A DNA stretch of 64,000 nt from Shewanella sp. Isolate11 (GCF_022398315.1 NZ_JAKEVF010000001.1:724644-788643); one strand, 5' to 3'; shown: positions 16,838 to 27,281, counted from the stretch's first letter. Program-made: numbers and translations. Notes: generated by a model from the letters alone, not told the origin.

Positions 16838-17380
16838 ATGTTAGCAAGGCTTCATAACGATCATAAACATATCGCGATATTATTGAAACTGTTAGGTAGC
16901 AAACAGGAAAAATTAGAGAGCGGTAACGTCGTCAATTTTAATTTGATCAGAGACGTCGTTGAGTACATGCAAAGTTACGCTGAGCATAGTCATCATCCTT
17001 TGGAAGATTTGATTAATGATTTTTACGTCGCAGCGCATCCAAAGCAAGCGATAGAAAAAAAGCTGGCTGATGAACATGCACTATTAACCGAAAGCTCTTC
17101 AGAATTGATGGCTACATTAAACCTGATATTGAGTGATGTTCCGGTACAAACCGAGCAATTAAGTGAGACCCTAAAGCAATATGTGTTGGAGCAAAAGGCG
17201 CATATGATTTATGAGGAAGCCCATGTGTTTCCTAAATGGGAAAAAGGCTTGAGTGATGAAGATTGGCAGACTATTGCGGCTCAATGCCAAGAGAAGCTGA
17301 TTCAGGACCCTTTATTTAGTGATGACGACAATGTGGTGTTTGAAGAGTTAAGAGAATACATCGCTAAAGCCGAGGACTAG
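16838..17380 (+). CDS. Hemerythrin-like HHE domain protein
   Basis: The 180-residue cytoplasmic protein has the histidine and glutamate pattern of an HHE/hemerythrin domain: LHNDHKHI at the N-terminus, YAEHSHHPLEDL near 50, ADEHALL near 80 and IYEEAHVFPKW near 130, which would bind a di-iron centre. It is longer than a minimal domain and resembles DUF-type regulators or NO/O2 responsive proteins such as YtfE relatives, although the YtfE N-terminal cysteine domain is missing. The start at 16838 is chosen because GGAGG lies 5 bp before it; ATG 16826 overlaps that site. Its role is not known. Confidence 0.82.
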   Translation: MLARLHNDHKHIAILLKLLGSKQEKLESGNVVNFNLIRDVVEYMQSYAEHSHHPLEDLINDFYVAAHPKQAIEKKLADEHALLTESSSELMATLNLILSDVPVQTEQLSETLKQYVLEQKAHMIYEEAHVFPKWEKGLSDEDWQTIAAQCQEKLIQDPLFSDDDNVVFEELREYIAKAED

Positions 17381-17405
17381 TAGCATTCGCTCAGTATAAC
17401 TAAAT

Positions 17406-17434
17406 AAAAATAGCGCCTTAGGCGCTATTTTTTT
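17406..17434. terminator. Bidirectional terminator after hemerythrin-like gene
   Basis: AAAAATAGCGCC / GGCGCTATTTTT around TTA, with T runs on both strands. It serves the hemerythrin-like gene and the convergent small gene at 17450-17641. Confidence 0.9.
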
Positions 17435-17449
17435 GGGATTTGTTGTTAT

Positions 17450-17641
17450 CTACATAAGGAGACTATCGAAATCACCGTCAAAATTACAATCAATATCTTG
17501 AAGTTCTTTGAGTAAACGTTGTTTTTCTTGTATCGCCTCAATTTCTCGCCATTTTCGCTTTTTGTTGGAGCTTCGCGAACGAGTATTGGGTCTTTCAACG
17601 ACAGTATCTTCTAGCGCACTACCATAATCTAGTCGATTCAT
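17450..17641 (-). CDS. Small basic protein, DUF3545-like
   Basis: The 63-residue protein has a central basic stretch RSRSSNKKRKWREIEAIQEKQRLLKEL followed by an acidic C-terminus (DIDCNFDGDFDSLLM). The KKRKWREIEAI core matches what I recall of DUF3545, a family of short proteins in marine gammaproteobacteria with no known function. GGAGG precedes the start closely. The compact basic helix could bind nucleic acid, but that is a guess. Confidence 0.75.
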   Translation of the reverse strand: MNRLDYGSALEDTVVERPNTRSRSSNKKRKWREIEAIQEKQRLLKELQDIDCNFDGDFDSLLM

Positions 17642-17822
17642 GGCAACCTCCTATTGTTGTATTTTTTCTCAACAATTAAATATCACACTTTCATTTTATG
17701 GTGCAAGAAGAATGTTTCATTTTTGTTAATTTGGCGTGAATCAATTATGAAGTTGTGGTCCGCTTTACAAAACAACGCCCATGGGTAAAAAAGTAAATAG
17801 GGTGGATCTGGCTGTAAAAAAC

Positions 17823-17850
17823 AAAAAAGCCAGTGAAAACTGGCTTTTTT
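17823..17850 (-). terminator. Terminator after pgi
   Basis: AAAAAAGCCAGT / ACTGGCTTTTTT with a GAAA loop, 15 bp past the pgi stop on the minus strand. Confidence 0.9.
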
Positions 17851-17864
17851 ACTAGGAGGTCAAT

Positions 17865-19496
17865 TTAGATATGCGAGGCTCTAAACATATTGATTAACGC
17901 GTTGCTCGAGGAGTCGAGTTCGGTTGCATCAACATCGGCCTGTAATCTATCCAGAACATCATTGCCTAAGGTTTTACCTAGTTCAACACCCCATTGATCG
18001 AAAGAGTTGATATCCCACATGGCACCTTGAACGAAGGTTCTGTGCTCATATAGTGCAATAAGGGCACCTAAACTCGACGGTGTGAGTTTATCCATTAAGA
18101 TGGTGTTACTCGGCTTATTTCCTTGCATGACTTTATGCTTAGCGATAAGGGCTTTGTCTGTCTCATCTAGCTTACTGCCTTCAAGTTCAGCTAGCGCTTC
18201 ATCGAAAGTACGGCCTTGCATCATAGCTTGGGTTTGACCAAAGCAGTTGGATGCCAACTGAACATGGTGTTCACCTAACGGACTATGGCTCTGCAGCGGT
18301 AAAATAAAATCTGCTGGAATTAGCGCTGTTCCTTGGTGGATAAGTTGGTGGTATGCGTGTTGACCATTCGTGCCTTCACCACCCCAGATCACTGGGCCTG
18401 TATTGTGCTGTACATCTGAGCCATCTAAGGTGACAGATTTGCCGTTACTTTCCATATCAAGTTGCTGGAAGTAAGCTGGCAGGCCTCGCAGGTAATGATC
18501 ATAAGTCAATACCACATGAGATTGTGCATCATAGAAGTTACTGTACAGTAACGAGAATAGCCCCATGATTGTCGGCATATTGCTTTCAAGTGGTGCGCTT
18601 AAGAAATGCTCATCCATCTCTTTAGCACCATCAAGCAGCGCATAGAAGTTATCCATGCCAATCAGCAAAGCGATTGGTAGCCCGATTGCCGACCATAGTG
18701 AGTAACGTCCACCAACCCAATCCCACATAGGAAAGATGTTGTCAGCATCCATACCGAACTCTGTTGCTTTGGCAACATTTGAGGTTACAGCCACAAAATG
18801 TTTAGCAACATCGTTTTGGCTGCCGCCATTCTCTAAAAACCAAGCTTTAGCGCTAAGCGTATTGGTCAAGGTTTCTTGAGTGCCAAAAGATTTTGATGAC
18901 ATCACAAACAAGGTGGTTTCAGGATCGACTAGGCGCAATTTTTCGCATAAAGATGTAGCGTCAACGTTGGCAACAAAATGACAGTTAAGTGATTTGTTCC
19001 AATAAGGACGAAGGGCCTGAGTCACAATCTTAGGACCAAGGAAAGAACCGCCGATACCAATCGCAACGATATCGGTAATGGTTTTACCTGTATAACCTTT
19101 CCATTGACCCGAGGTTACGGCCTCAACAAATTGAGCCATCTTAGCCTGAGTCTGTTTGACTTCAGGAACGATATCTTGGCCATCGACTAAGATGCTTTGA
19201 TTTGCATGAGCACGAAGGGCTGTATGCAGTACCGCACGCTTCTCGGTATTGTTGATGATCTCGCCATTAAACATCGCTTTGATCTTAGCCGTTAAATTAC
19301 GCTCTTTGGCCAGTGAGAAAAGTAATTCCAAGGTCTCGCTATCGGCTCTGTTTTTCGAGTAATCGAGAAATAGACCACAAGCTGAGAGCGACATCTTATC
19401 GAAGCGCTCTGCATCCGCTTCAAACAACGCACGCATATGAGGAAGTTGGGCACAATGTGCAGCTAGCTTAGACCAAGTCGGGTTTTGAGTAAGCAT
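17865..19496 (-). CDS. pgi: Glucose-6-phosphate isomerase
   Basis: Pgi interconverts glucose 6-phosphate and fructose 6-phosphate. The 543-residue sequence has the sugar-phosphate motif [15 protein letters not shown], the SIS-type [15 protein letters not shown], the family signature [16 protein letters not shown] and the C-terminal signature [26 protein letters not shown] precedes the start. It lies 19 bp behind tal, so tal-pgi is one transcription unit that links the pentose phosphate branch with fructose 6-phosphate. Confidence 0.96.
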   Translation of the reverse strand: MLTQNPTWSKLAAHCAQLPHMRALFEADAERFDKMSLSACGLFLDYSKNRADSETLELLFSLAKERNLTAKIKAMFNGEIINNTEKRAVLHTALRAHANQSILVDGQDIVPEVKQTQAKMAQFVEAVTSGQWKGYTGKTITDIVAIGIGGSFLGPKIVTQALRPYWNKSLNCHFVANVDATSLCEKLRLVDPETTLFVMSSKSFGTQETLTNTLSAKAWFLENGGSQNDVAKHFVAVTSNVAKATEFGMDADNIFPMWDWVGGRYSLWSAIGLPIALLIGMDNFYALLDGAKEMDEHFLSAPLESNMPTIMGLFSLLYSNFYDAQSHVVLTYDHYLRGLPAYFQQLDMESNGKSVTLDGSDVQHNTGPVIWGGEGTNGQHAYHQLIHQGTALIPADFILPLQSHSPLGEHHVQLASNCFGQTQAMMQGRTFDEALAELEGSKLDETDKALIAKHKVMQGNKPSNTILMDKLTPSSLGALIALYEHRTFVQGAMWDINSFDQWGVELGKTLGNDVLDRLQADVDATELDSSSNALINMFRASHI

Positions 19497-19515
19497 TGTT
19501 ATTCTTCCTCCGAGA

Positions 19516-20472
19516 TTAACCCTGTAATTGTGTCGTTAGCATCTGCTCCAGCTTGCCTTGGTCTACCGCAAAATTACGGATACCTTCGGCCAGTTTCTCA
19601 ACTGCCATTGCATCTTGGTTAAATTCCCAACGGAATTCGGCTTCGTTCATTGGTGCTTCAGGAGCGACCACTTCAGTCGCTGGCTGCAGTTTTTGCACAA
19701 CTGGTGTAGTTGAATTTGCCATTTCTTCCAGCAGTGCAGGACCTATGGTTAAACGGTCACAACCGGCGAGTTCCATGATTTCACCAGTGTTACGGAAGCT
19801 TGCACCCATTACGACAGTCTTAAAACCATGACGTTTGTAATAGTTGTAGATGTTGGTCACTGAAACCACACCAGGATCTTCGTGAGAGGCATAATCGATG
19901 CCTGTGTCTTTCTTGTACCAGTCAAGAATACGACCTACAAATGGAGAGATAAGGAAGACACCTGCTTCGGCACAGGCTCTTGCTTGAGCGAAGGTAAATA
20001 GCAACGTAAGGTTACAGTTAATCCCTTCTTGCTCTAATTGTTTTGCCGCACAAATACCTTCCCATGTAGAAGCAAGTTTGATCAAAATACGTGATTTATC
20101 GATCCCCGCTTCTTGATAGAGCTTAATAAGCTTATGGGCTTTTTCAATAGAACCTGCTTTATCGAAAGAGAGTCTAGCATCGACTTCGGTTGAGATACGG
20201 CCTGGTACAATTTTTAAGATTTCAACACCGATGTTAACAGCTAATTTGTCGCCAGCATCTTCAATTTGTTGAGCAAGATTGTCGCTCTGGCTTTTAGCCC
20301 ACTCAATCGCATTGTCGATCAAATGTTGATATTCAGGGATCTGAGCTGCTTTTAAGATAAGTGATGGGTTAGTTGTGGCATCTTCTGGGTGATAGCGTTT
20401 GATTGCTTCGATATCACCGGTATCGGCAACGATGGTAGTTAAAGACTTGAATTGTTCGAGTGTATTAGCCAT
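19516..20472 (-). CDS. tal: Transaldolase
   Basis: Tal moves a dihydroxyacetone unit between sedoheptulose 7-phosphate and glyceraldehyde 3-phosphate. The TalB-type sequence begins [20 protein letters not shown], with [12 protein letters not shown] and the Schiff-base lysine in [26 protein letters not shown] and [13 protein letters not shown] follow. The Met at 20472 gives 318 residues like E. coli TalB; the longer frame would add 29 unsupported residues. AGGA lies about 11 bp upstream. Confidence 0.96.
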   Translation of the reverse strand: MANTLEQFKSLTTIVADTGDIEAIKRYHPEDATTNPSLILKAAQIPEYQHLIDNAIEWAKSQSDNLAQQIEDAGDKLAVNIGVEILKIVPGRISTEVDARLSFDKAGSIEKAHKLIKLYQEAGIDKSRILIKLASTWEGICAAKQLEQEGINCNLTLLFTFAQARACAEAGVFLISPFVGRILDWYKKDTGIDYASHEDPGVVSVTNIYNYYKRHGFKTVVMGASFRNTGEIMELAGCDRLTIGPALLEEMANSTTPVVQKLQPATEVVAPEAPMNEAEFRWEFNQDAMAVEKLAEGIRNFAVDQGKLEQMLTTQLQG

Positions 20473-20695
20473 GAAAATTACATCCTTTCTTAAGAAGCAG
20501 CTTAAGTTATGTTGTTTACTAACACTATTAGACGCGATTTTGGCAATTTTTCCAACCATGATTGAAAAAAAGTTACAGAAAAGTGGCTAAATGTCAGTAA
20601 AGCAACTTTGTTGCTGACAGACTTAATTGCTCTGATTTAATGATTATGTGGTTCAAGTATACCTATATTGTGACCATATATTGTGTTGATAGAAA

Positions 20696-20723
20696 AAAAA
20701 TCGCTGCCAATGCAGCGATTTTT
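20696..20723 (-). terminator. Terminator after OmpA-family gene
   Basis: AAAAATCGCTGC / GCAGCGATTTTT around four bases, 24 bp past the stop codon on the minus strand. Confidence 0.88.
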
Positions 20724-20746
20724 AGAGTGGTGATTCTGAATCGAGT

Positions 20747-21856
20747 TTATTTAAGAACAGCTTGTTTCATTGGACCTGTGATATGAGCTTCGATACGGCG
20801 GTTAGCTCTATGTGCTTCAGGTGTATTACCTTCCATTACTGGCTGGGTAATACCATAACCTTTGGCTGACACACGATCTGCACTAATGCCGTATTGATTG
20901 ACCATTAATTTAGCTACCGCTTGAGCGCGTCGTTCAGATAGCTTCATGTTGTAATCAGGGTTACCAACGTTAGACGCATGGCCTGCAAGATGAACAACAA
21001 CTTTATCGTTTTCATTCATGTATTTTGCCAATTTCTCTAAATCTTCATGGTGTTCATCGGTGATGGTATCTGAGTTATTCTCAAAATTGATATGACCGAG
21101 GTTGATATCACGTTTACCATCGACATATTCATAAACCGTACAACCCATGGCATCGACTTTATGTGTGCTAGGTGTGTCAGGACATTGGTCTTGAGTATCT
21201 GCTACACCATCGTTGTCGGCATCTGTTTCTACTGCGGCAACTGGAGCTGGTGCCGGATCTGATTTATAACGACCAAATCGCCAAGTTAGCTCTAGGCCGT
21301 AATAGTTACTTTCCATCTCAAGCGTGTTCCATTCATTCTCATCGAGATTTTCATAACGACGATATTTAGCGGATAGCTTGAGGTTTTCAGTGATGTTGTA
21401 GCCCAGTCCTACACCGACGAAAGGCGCGATGCCACTGTCGCTATAGTATTCGCTTCCCCACTGTTTTTTATTTGATAGCAGATAGTTCATTGCCCCGGCT
21501 TCAGCCGAAAGGCTAAATTTGTCAAATAGTGGCCAGAAGGCGACAAGGCCTAAGGTGATACCTTTAGCGCCTGCATCGTTAAGCTTGTTGGAGTAATCTG
21601 TCCATTCTGCGCGACCGAGATCGCGATAACCGAGCTCGATACCAAAATAGTCATTAAAGAGGTATCCGCCGAGGACATCCCATGCATAGGGTTCATCCTC
21701 GCCACATTGTTTCATGGTTTTCTCGTCGCAGTTAGGCTCGTAGTTATTAATGCCTAATCCACCACCGACATACCATGGTGTGAGTTCTTGTGCTGCATTA
21801 GCTGCAAAGGGAAGCATTGACGTTAGCAGAACAGCTTTCAATGTATTGTTCATCAT
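20747..21856 (-). CDS. OmpA-family outer membrane protein
   Basis: The precursor starts with a signal peptide MNNTLKAVLLTSMLPFAANA. Residues about 25-200 form an OmpA-type eight-stranded beta-barrel (WYVGGGLGINNYEP, GIELGYRDLGRAEW, YYGLELTWRFGRY). A short Ala-Pro linker and one calcium-binding thrombospondin-type repeat, DADNDGVADTQDQCPDTP, lead to a C-terminal OmpA peptidoglycan-binding domain with LAGHASNVGNPDYNMKLSERRAQAV. It anchors the outer membrane to the wall. The TSP3 repeat makes it the OprF-like type. The gene stands alone; two Mets open the frame and either may be used. Confidence 0.9.
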   Translation of the reverse strand: MMNNTLKAVLLTSMLPFAANAAQELTPWYVGGGLGINNYEPNCDEKTMKQCGEDEPYAWDVLGGYLFNDYFGIELGYRDLGRAEWTDYSNKLNDAGAKGITLGLVAFWPLFDKFSLSAEAGAMNYLLSNKKQWGSEYYSDSGIAPFVGVGLGYNITENLKLSAKYRRYENLDENEWNTLEMESNYYGLELTWRFGRYKSDPAPAPVAAVETDADNDGVADTQDQCPDTPSTHKVDAMGCTVYEYVDGKRDINLGHINFENNSDTITDEHHEDLEKLAKYMNENDKVVVHLAGHASNVGNPDYNMKLSERRAQAVAKLMVNQYGISADRVSAKGYGITQPVMEGNTPEAHRANRRIEAHITGPMKQAVLK

Positions 21857-22028
21857 AATTCAAATCCTTTGTTTTATTTCCCCCATGACTGTTTTAAGAC
21901 TTTAATAACAGGCTGACTCTTTATGGGAGGATCCTTTGATTTTATCGTCAGCCTTAATATTATCAGGCGTTAATATTAATATTTCCATTATATTTAGTAA
22001 CTTTTTTGTTGTTACATGCTGATAACGT

Positions 22029-22060
22029 AAAAAAGGTGCCCTCAATGAGAACACCTTTTT
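22029..22060 (-). terminator. Terminator after phosphoketolase gene
   Basis: GGTGTTCTC pairs with GAGGGCACC on the minus strand (two G-U pairs) and runs into seven T residues. Confidence 0.85.
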
Positions 22061-22086
22061 ATTATGGATTTATTGAAATAATGGCT

Positions 22087-24450
22087 TTATCGAGTCCAAA
22101 CCCAATCTTCAATATTACTAGGATCGATACCATTGGCTTTGATGTAATTACGGTGATCGACTAAGCGTTGTAACATATCTGTGGTGATCCCCACATGTTG
22201 GGTTTCATCGATAACACCTTGTTGGAATAGCTTGTAGGCCATATCGATAACTAGGTGGTAACGTGAAGTCCCATTACGTACGCCCATATCGAATGGTGTT
22301 GTAGTCGAGCCTTCCTCTTCATAGCCTTTGATACGGAATCTATGGCTACCTTTATAATCGAACACCAGCTTCTTAATGGTATTCGGGTAACCATGGTAGT
22401 TAAATACTACGCCTTTATCTTCGGTAAAGATTTCATCCATTTTCCATGGTTTGCTTTGGAACTTACGGCTACCTAAGCCACTGCTAGTTAACTCGGTAAC
22501 ACTAACAAATCGCACTCTGACCCGAGGCAGCAGTTCGCGCAGTAATACCAGTGATGCTAAACATTCTTGAGTGACGTAGTCGCCACAACCTGCAAGCACC
22601 ACATCTGGATTTTCATCTGAGGCAAAATCCCATACCATGACGCCATCTTTCGCCTGTTGACGGGCTTCATCTAAGGTTAACCATTGTGGTAGCTCTTTTT
22701 TACCTGCAGCGATGATATTGAGTTTATCGCGGTCGGCAAAGGCGCGTTCGGTATACACTAGGGTACAGTTAGCATCAGCTGGTAAATAAGCAGAGATGAT
22801 CTCTGGGTGTTTCTCTAGCATTGCGCCCAAGAAAGACGGATTCTGGTGCGAATAGCCGTTATGGTCTTGGCGTTCTAATAGTGACGAAAGCACGACGTTA
22901 CACGCAGGAACTGGCTTGCGGAAATGCACCCCTTGGCTGGCGTATACATATTTACAGTATTGGTCAGCCATAGAGGATACCACTTGTGAAAATGACTCAT
23001 AGGTAGGGAACATACCGTGACGACCGGTTACGGTATAGCCGTGTAACATGCCGAATAATAAGTTCTCAGACAGGAGTTCTAGCACGCGACCATCGCGTGA
23101 CATATCTTCATCCCAACTTTCAATCGGCCATTGCCACGCGCGATCGGTTTCTTCAAATACCGCTTGAAGCTGATTTGAATAGGTTTCATCTGGGCTGAAA
23201 ATACGTAGATTGCGTTGATCTCGGTTGAGCTTAAAGGCATCACGCATCCATTGACCCATTTTAAGCATGGAGTAACCACGTTGTCCTCTAGGCGTTTCTG
23301 CGCCATAAGCCAGACTAGTCAGATCTGGAGTGGTTAAAGCCCGCACGACCTCGCCACCGTAACTGAGGTGTTGGCGACCACATGTGAGTTCTTTAGGGGG
23401 AAGAAGCGACTGGATATCTTCATCGAAAATAATTTGGTTATTTTCATTAATGCTATAGAGCTCGTGGAATCGGTAGCTGGCTAACCAAGTATCTAAAGCA
23501 TCGAGGTGTTCTTTATTCGTCGCACACTTGTTGACGATAACTTGATGGGATTCGCAGTTGCCTTCCAGTTTTTTACCGTTATCTTCGGTGACACCGGTCC
23601 AGCCTTTAGCGGTACGCATGAGGATCACTGGCCAGCGAGGTTTTACCACATCTTCGCCATTGCGGGCTTTGGTCTGGATAGCGTTAATCATCTCATAGCT
23701 GGTATCCATGGCTTTGGTCATCTGGATATAGACATCTTCTTCTAAATCACTGTCGACGATAATAGGGAAGTAGCCTAAGCCTTTAAACTCCATCTCCAAC
23801 TCTTCATGGCTCATGCGTCCCATACGGGTTGGGCCAGAAATTTTATAGCCATTGATATGCACGATAGGCAACACTGCGCCATTGTTTGCCGGAGAGACTA
23901 AACGGTTAGCATACCAAGAGGCTGCAAGTGGTCCGGTTTCTGATTCACCATCACCAATTAATACAGTAGCGATAAGATCTGGATTATCGAGCACCGCGCC
24001 CCAAGCTACGGCTAATGAATAACCTAGCTCGCCACCTTCAAGGATTTGTCCTGGGGCTTCTGGGTTTGCATGTGAAGGATAACCATAAGCGGCTGAAAAC
24101 TTCTTACAGATATCTTCGATGCCAGTTTCATTATAAGGGATGGTGTCAGGATAGAAGTGGCTGAGAGAGCCTTCCATGAAGAGGTTAGCTTGTACTGCTG
24201 GAAATCCGTGGCCAGGGCCAACTAAGTAGAGGAAGGAACGATTGTTTTTCTTGATTAAGCGATTAACGTTAGCGTAGACGAAGTTGATGCCGGGACAGGT
24301 TCCCCAGTGGCCGAGCAACCTGGGTTTTATGTCTCCATGCGCTAATGGCCGTTTGTGTAACACATTCTGTTTTAAGTAGATTTGGGAGGTGGCTAAAAAG
24401 TTAGTCGCTCTAACAAATTTCTTAAGTGCTTTTATCTCTTGTTGTGACAT
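22087..24450 (-). CDS. xfp: Xylulose-5-phosphate/fructose-6-phosphate phosphoketolase
   Basis: The enzyme cleaves xylulose 5-phosphate (and often fructose 6-phosphate) with phosphate to acetyl phosphate plus a shorter sugar phosphate, using thiamine diphosphate. The 787-residue length is normal. Motifs include GHWGTCPGINFVYAN, YLVGPGHGFPAVQANLF, EGGELGYSLAVAWGA, IGDGESETGPLAASW (ThDP/Mg) and ARNGEDVVKPRWPVILMRTAKGWTG. AGAGG lies 7 bp before the ATG. A HexR-like palindrome sits about 60 bp upstream. It lies near tal-pgi, which supply or use the same sugar phosphates. Confidence 0.94.
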   Translation of the reverse strand: MSQQEIKALKKFVRATNFLATSQIYLKQNVLHKRPLAHGDIKPRLLGHWGTCPGINFVYANVNRLIKKNNRSFLYLVGPGHGFPAVQANLFMEGSLSHFYPDTIPYNETGIEDICKKFSAAYGYPSHANPEAPGQILEGGELGYSLAVAWGAVLDNPDLIATVLIGDGESETGPLAASWYANRLVSPANNGAVLPIVHINGYKISGPTRMGRMSHEELEMEFKGLGYFPIIVDSDLEEDVYIQMTKAMDTSYEMINAIQTKARNGEDVVKPRWPVILMRTAKGWTGVTEDNGKKLEGNCESHQVIVNKCATNKEHLDALDTWLASYRFHELYSINENNQIIFDEDIQSLLPPKELTCGRQHLSYGGEVVRALTTPDLTSLAYGAETPRGQRGYSMLKMGQWMRDAFKLNRDQRNLRIFSPDETYSNQLQAVFEETDRAWQWPIESWDEDMSRDGRVLELLSENLLFGMLHGYTVTGRHGMFPTYESFSQVVSSMADQYCKYVYASQGVHFRKPVPACNVVLSSLLERQDHNGYSHQNPSFLGAMLEKHPEIISAYLPADANCTLVYTERAFADRDKLNIIAAGKKELPQWLTLDEARQQAKDGVMVWDFASDENPDVVLAGCGDYVTQECLASLVLLRELLPRVRVRFVSVTELTSSGLGSRKFQSKPWKMDEIFTEDKGVVFNYHGYPNTIKKLVFDYKGSHRFRIKGYEEEGSTTTPFDMGVRNGTSRYHLVIDMAYKLFQQGVIDETQHVGITTDMLQRLVDHRNYIKANGIDPSNIEDWVWTR

Positions 24451-24876
24451 AAAGAACCTCTTTAAACGTAAGCGAAGAATTAATCAAATTTGTTGCTAAG
24501 CACTATATTTGTAATTTTTTTACAAAAATGTGTCCCGTATCTTACTTTTTAAAACCGTTTAAATTAGTAAAAAAGATTCGTTCAGATCTGTGATCAAGAT
24601 GTTATTTAAGTTAAGGATGTGGTCTATTCATGTTTACTCATGTGCTATCACTGTCATCCAAATGGCTATTTGGGAGCGATATCACGTGGCGTCATTTTGT
24701 GGATGTGTTATTTTGCTGCATCGAAGTTTAGCAAGCGCGATGCATCGTCATCGAAAATCATCAATGTAAACTATAAAGCTGCTGATATATTTCGATCAAA
24801 AGCGGAAGGAAATTCACAACGAATGACGATGTTGGACCTGTTGTTCAGCTAAGTCGTTCGGGAGAGAGTAAGCGTT
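24451..24876. other. Divergent promoter region between phosphoketolase and symporter genes
   Basis: This 426-bp A+T-rich region contains a HexR-like box at 24510-24524 facing the phosphoketolase gene and the ribosome binding site GGGAGAGAG of the symporter. An open frame of 77 codons at 24619-24852 has no ribosome binding site or family features and is not called. Confidence 0.5.
24510..24524 (-). promoter_or_regulatory. Candidate HexR operator upstream of phosphoketolase
   Basis: TGTAATTTTTTTACA differs by one base from the HexR palindrome I recall for Shewanella, TGTAATTAAATTACA-type. HexR controls central carbon genes in these bacteria, so a site in front of a phosphoketolase is sensible. 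It is read from sequence only. Confidence 0.45.
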
Positions 24877-26349
24877 ATGTTTGAATCTGTAATCAATTTA
24901 GTTGAGGCAACGATCAATGCATTAAATGGCATGCTGTGGGGCAGTGTGTTGATTTATGTGCTGGTCGCAGCTGGTGTGCTTTTTACCCTAGGCCTTGGCT
25001 TTATTCAATTTAGAATGTTTGGCCATGGTGTGAAATTGGTACTGCAGGGCAGGGAGAAGACGAATGGGATCTCGTCATTCCAAGTATTCTGTACCTCTAT
25101 GGCGGCTCGTGTGGGTACCGGTAACATGGCCGGGGTTGCCGTGGCCATCACAGTGGGTGGCGCTGGTGCCGTATTTTGGATGTGGTTAATCGCCTTATTA
25201 GGCATGGCAACTGCATTTATCGAGTCTACCTTAGCTCAAGTTTATAAAGAGAGTGACAGTGAAGGTCAGTTCCGTGGTGGCCCTGCTTATTATATGGAGA
25301 AAGGCTTAGGCAAACGCTGGATGGGGATCTTGTTCTCTGTGCTGCTGATTATTGCCTTTGGTTTTGCGTTCAACGCCGCCCAAGCTAATACCATGACCGA
25401 CGCATTAAACAATGCTTTTGGTTTCGATAAAACGGTTGTAGGACTTATTATTGTTGTCGTTGCCGCTTATATCATTACTGGTGGTTTGAGGAAGGTTGCT
25501 AAGGCATCAGAGTTAATTGTGCCGGTAATGGCAGTGGTTTATCTAGCCATTGCTTTAGTGGTGCTGCTGATGAATATAGAGCAGGTTCCAGCTGCCATAG
25601 GTTACATAGTTAAGAGTGCATTTGGCTGGGAGGAAGCGGCTGGTGGCGCGATGGGAGCTATGATGGCTGGCGTGGCTCGTGGTTTATTTTCAAACGAAGC
25701 AGGTATGGGGAGTGCAGCGAATATTGCAGCTTCGGCTTCACCAAACCCTAATCACCCTGCGTCACAGGGCTTTGTGCAGATGATAGGGGTGTTTGTGGAT
25801 ACTATCGTCATTTGTACTGCCACGGCGGCAATTATCGTGTTAACAGGAGTATTAGATAATCCTGCTGGCCAAGAAGGTATTGGATTATTGCAATTGGCGC
25901 TCAGTAATGAGATGGGAAGCTGGTCGGCTTATTTCATTGCCTTTGCAATTTTGCTGTTTTGTTTCTCTTCTATCATTGCCAACTACAGCTATGCTGAAAA
26001 TAATGTAATGTTTTTAAGCAAGAACAAAATGGTACTTTATATCTTCAGAGCATTGGTGTTAGCTATGGTGATGGCAGGCTCTGTTGCTTCTTTGCAATTG
26101 GTATGGAACTTTGCCGATGTTTCCATGGGATTGATGGCACTAGTTAATATTACTGCGATAGTAATGTTGTCTAAAATAGCTTTTGCCGTAATTAAAGATT
26201 ATCAGCAGCAGGTTAAAGCGGGCAAAGTGCCCACCTTTGATGCGAATGCGTTCCCACAAATTAAAGGCCTGCAGCAAGGTGTATGGAGTGGTGAGGGGGC
26301 CGATCTGGTTGAGTCTGACATTGAATATGAAGCTCAGGCAGAACGTTAA
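24877..26349 (+). CDS. Sodium:alanine (glycine) symporter, AGCS family
   Basis: The 490-residue inner-membrane protein has about eleven hydrophobic segments. Family motifs include ISSFQVFCTSMAARVGTGNMAGVAVAI (Na+/substrate site), FRGGPAYYMEKGLG, and SNEAGMGSAANIAASA (parts given). AGCS proteins take up alanine or glycine with Na+. GGGAGAGAG lies before the ATG. It is a single gene with its own terminator at 26398-26429. The exact substrate cannot be read from the sequence. Confidence 0.92.
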   Translation: MFESVINLVEATINALNGMLWGSVLIYVLVAAGVLFTLGLGFIQFRMFGHGVKLVLQGREKTNGISSFQVFCTSMAARVGTGNMAGVAVAITVGGAGAVFWMWLIALLGMATAFIESTLAQVYKESDSEGQFRGGPAYYMEKGLGKRWMGILFSVLLIIAFGFAFNAAQANTMTDALNNAFGFDKTVVGLIIVVVAAYIITGGLRKVAKASELIVPVMAVVYLAIALVVLLMNIEQVPAAIGYIVKSAFGWEEAAGGAMGAMMAGVARGLFSNEAGMGSAANIAASASPNPNHPASQGFVQMIGVFVDTIVICTATAAIIVLTGVLDNPAGQEGIGLLQLALSNEMGSWSAYFIAFAILLFCFSSIIANYSYAENNVMFLSKNKMVLYIFRALVLAMVMAGSVASLQLVWNFADVSMGLMALVNITAIVMLSKIAFAVIKDYQQQVKAGKVPTFDANAFPQIKGLQQGVWSGEGADLVESDIEYEAQAER

Positions 26350-26397
26350 GCCGCTTCTTATTTTAGTGTTAATGTAGAAATTGAATTAACACTATCT

Positions 26398-26429
26398 AAA
26401 AAACCACGCCGTTTAAGCGTGGTTTTTTT
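26398..26429 (+). terminator. Terminator after alanine symporter gene
   Basis: AAACCACGC pairs with GCGTGGTTT around a 7-base loop and is followed by a T run. Confidence 0.9.
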
Positions 26430-26485
26430 ATGTTTGCATCAGTATGATAGACAGCAATTAACACGTCACTAATAAAGGATATTCG

Positions 26486-27259
26486 ATGCTGATTTTAGTG
26501 TCTCCAGCCAAGACATTGGATTATGAAAACCCTGCGAAAACTTCCGAATTTACTCAACCTAGCTTGTTAGAACATAGCGCTGAGTTGATTAAAGTTTGCC
26601 GCAAACTATCACCAGCCGATATCGCTTCGTTGATGAAAGTCAGCGATAAAATTGCCGGCCTTAATGCTGCGCGATTTGCTTCTTGGAGTCCTGAGTTTAC
26701 CCCTGAAAATGCTAAGCAGGCGGTATTTGCTTTCCGTGGTGATGTTTATACCGGTTTAGATGCGGATAGTTTGTCTGATACGAGTCTTAAGCGAGCGCAG
26801 CAACAGCTCAGAATTTTATCGGGTTTATACGGTTTATTACGTCCACTGGATTTGATGCAGCCATATCGCCTGGAGATGGGAACGCGCCTTGAAAACCCAA
26901 GAGGCAGCAACTTGTATCAGTTTTGGGGGGATATCGTCACTGAGCAAGTGAATCAGGCGTTGGCTGAGCAGGGTGACGAGCTGTTGATTAATTTGGCCTC
27001 AAATGAGTATTTTAAATCGGTAAAACCTAAAAAGTTATCGGGTCAATTAATTACGCCTATCTTTAAAGATAAAAAGAACGGTCAATATAAGGTGATTAGT
27101 TTCTTTGCCAAGAAAGCCCGCGGCATGATGGTGCGTTATCTGCTTGATAATGATGTGAAGGACTACGATGGCTTAATTAAGTTTGATACTGCTGGCTACT
27201 ATTACAGTGAAGCGGAATCTAGCGTTAATGAGCCGGTATTCTTGCGTGAAGAGCAGTAA
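26486..27259 (+). CDS. yaaA: Peroxide stress protein YaaA (UPF0246)
   Basis: The 257-residue cytoplasmic protein opens [13 protein letters not shown], the hallmark of YaaA/DUF328, and continues with [25 protein letters not shown] and [11 protein letters not shown], then [15 protein letters not shown]. In E. coli YaaA is induced by OxyR and limits free iron and Fenton damage during hydrogen peroxide stress, and it binds DNA. The start ATG follows AAAGGA by a few bases. It is a single gene with a strong terminator. Confidence 0.95.
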   Translation: MLILVSPAKTLDYENPAKTSEFTQPSLLEHSAELIKVCRKLSPADIASLMKVSDKIAGLNAARFASWSPEFTPENAKQAVFAFRGDVYTGLDADSLSDTSLKRAQQQLRILSGLYGLLRPLDLMQPYRLEMGTRLENPRGSNLYQFWGDIVTEQVNQALAEQGDELLINLASNEYFKSVKPKKLSGQLITPIFKDKKNGQYKVISFFAKKARGMMVRYLLDNDVKDYDGLIKFDTAGYYYSEAESSVNEPVFLREEQ

Positions 27260-27281
27260 TCACGAGTTTTGCCTCGAACAT

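Noticed and set aside
24619..24852. 77-codon open frame upstream of the alanine symporter
   Set aside because: No ribosome binding site and no family features; it lies in a divergent promoter region.
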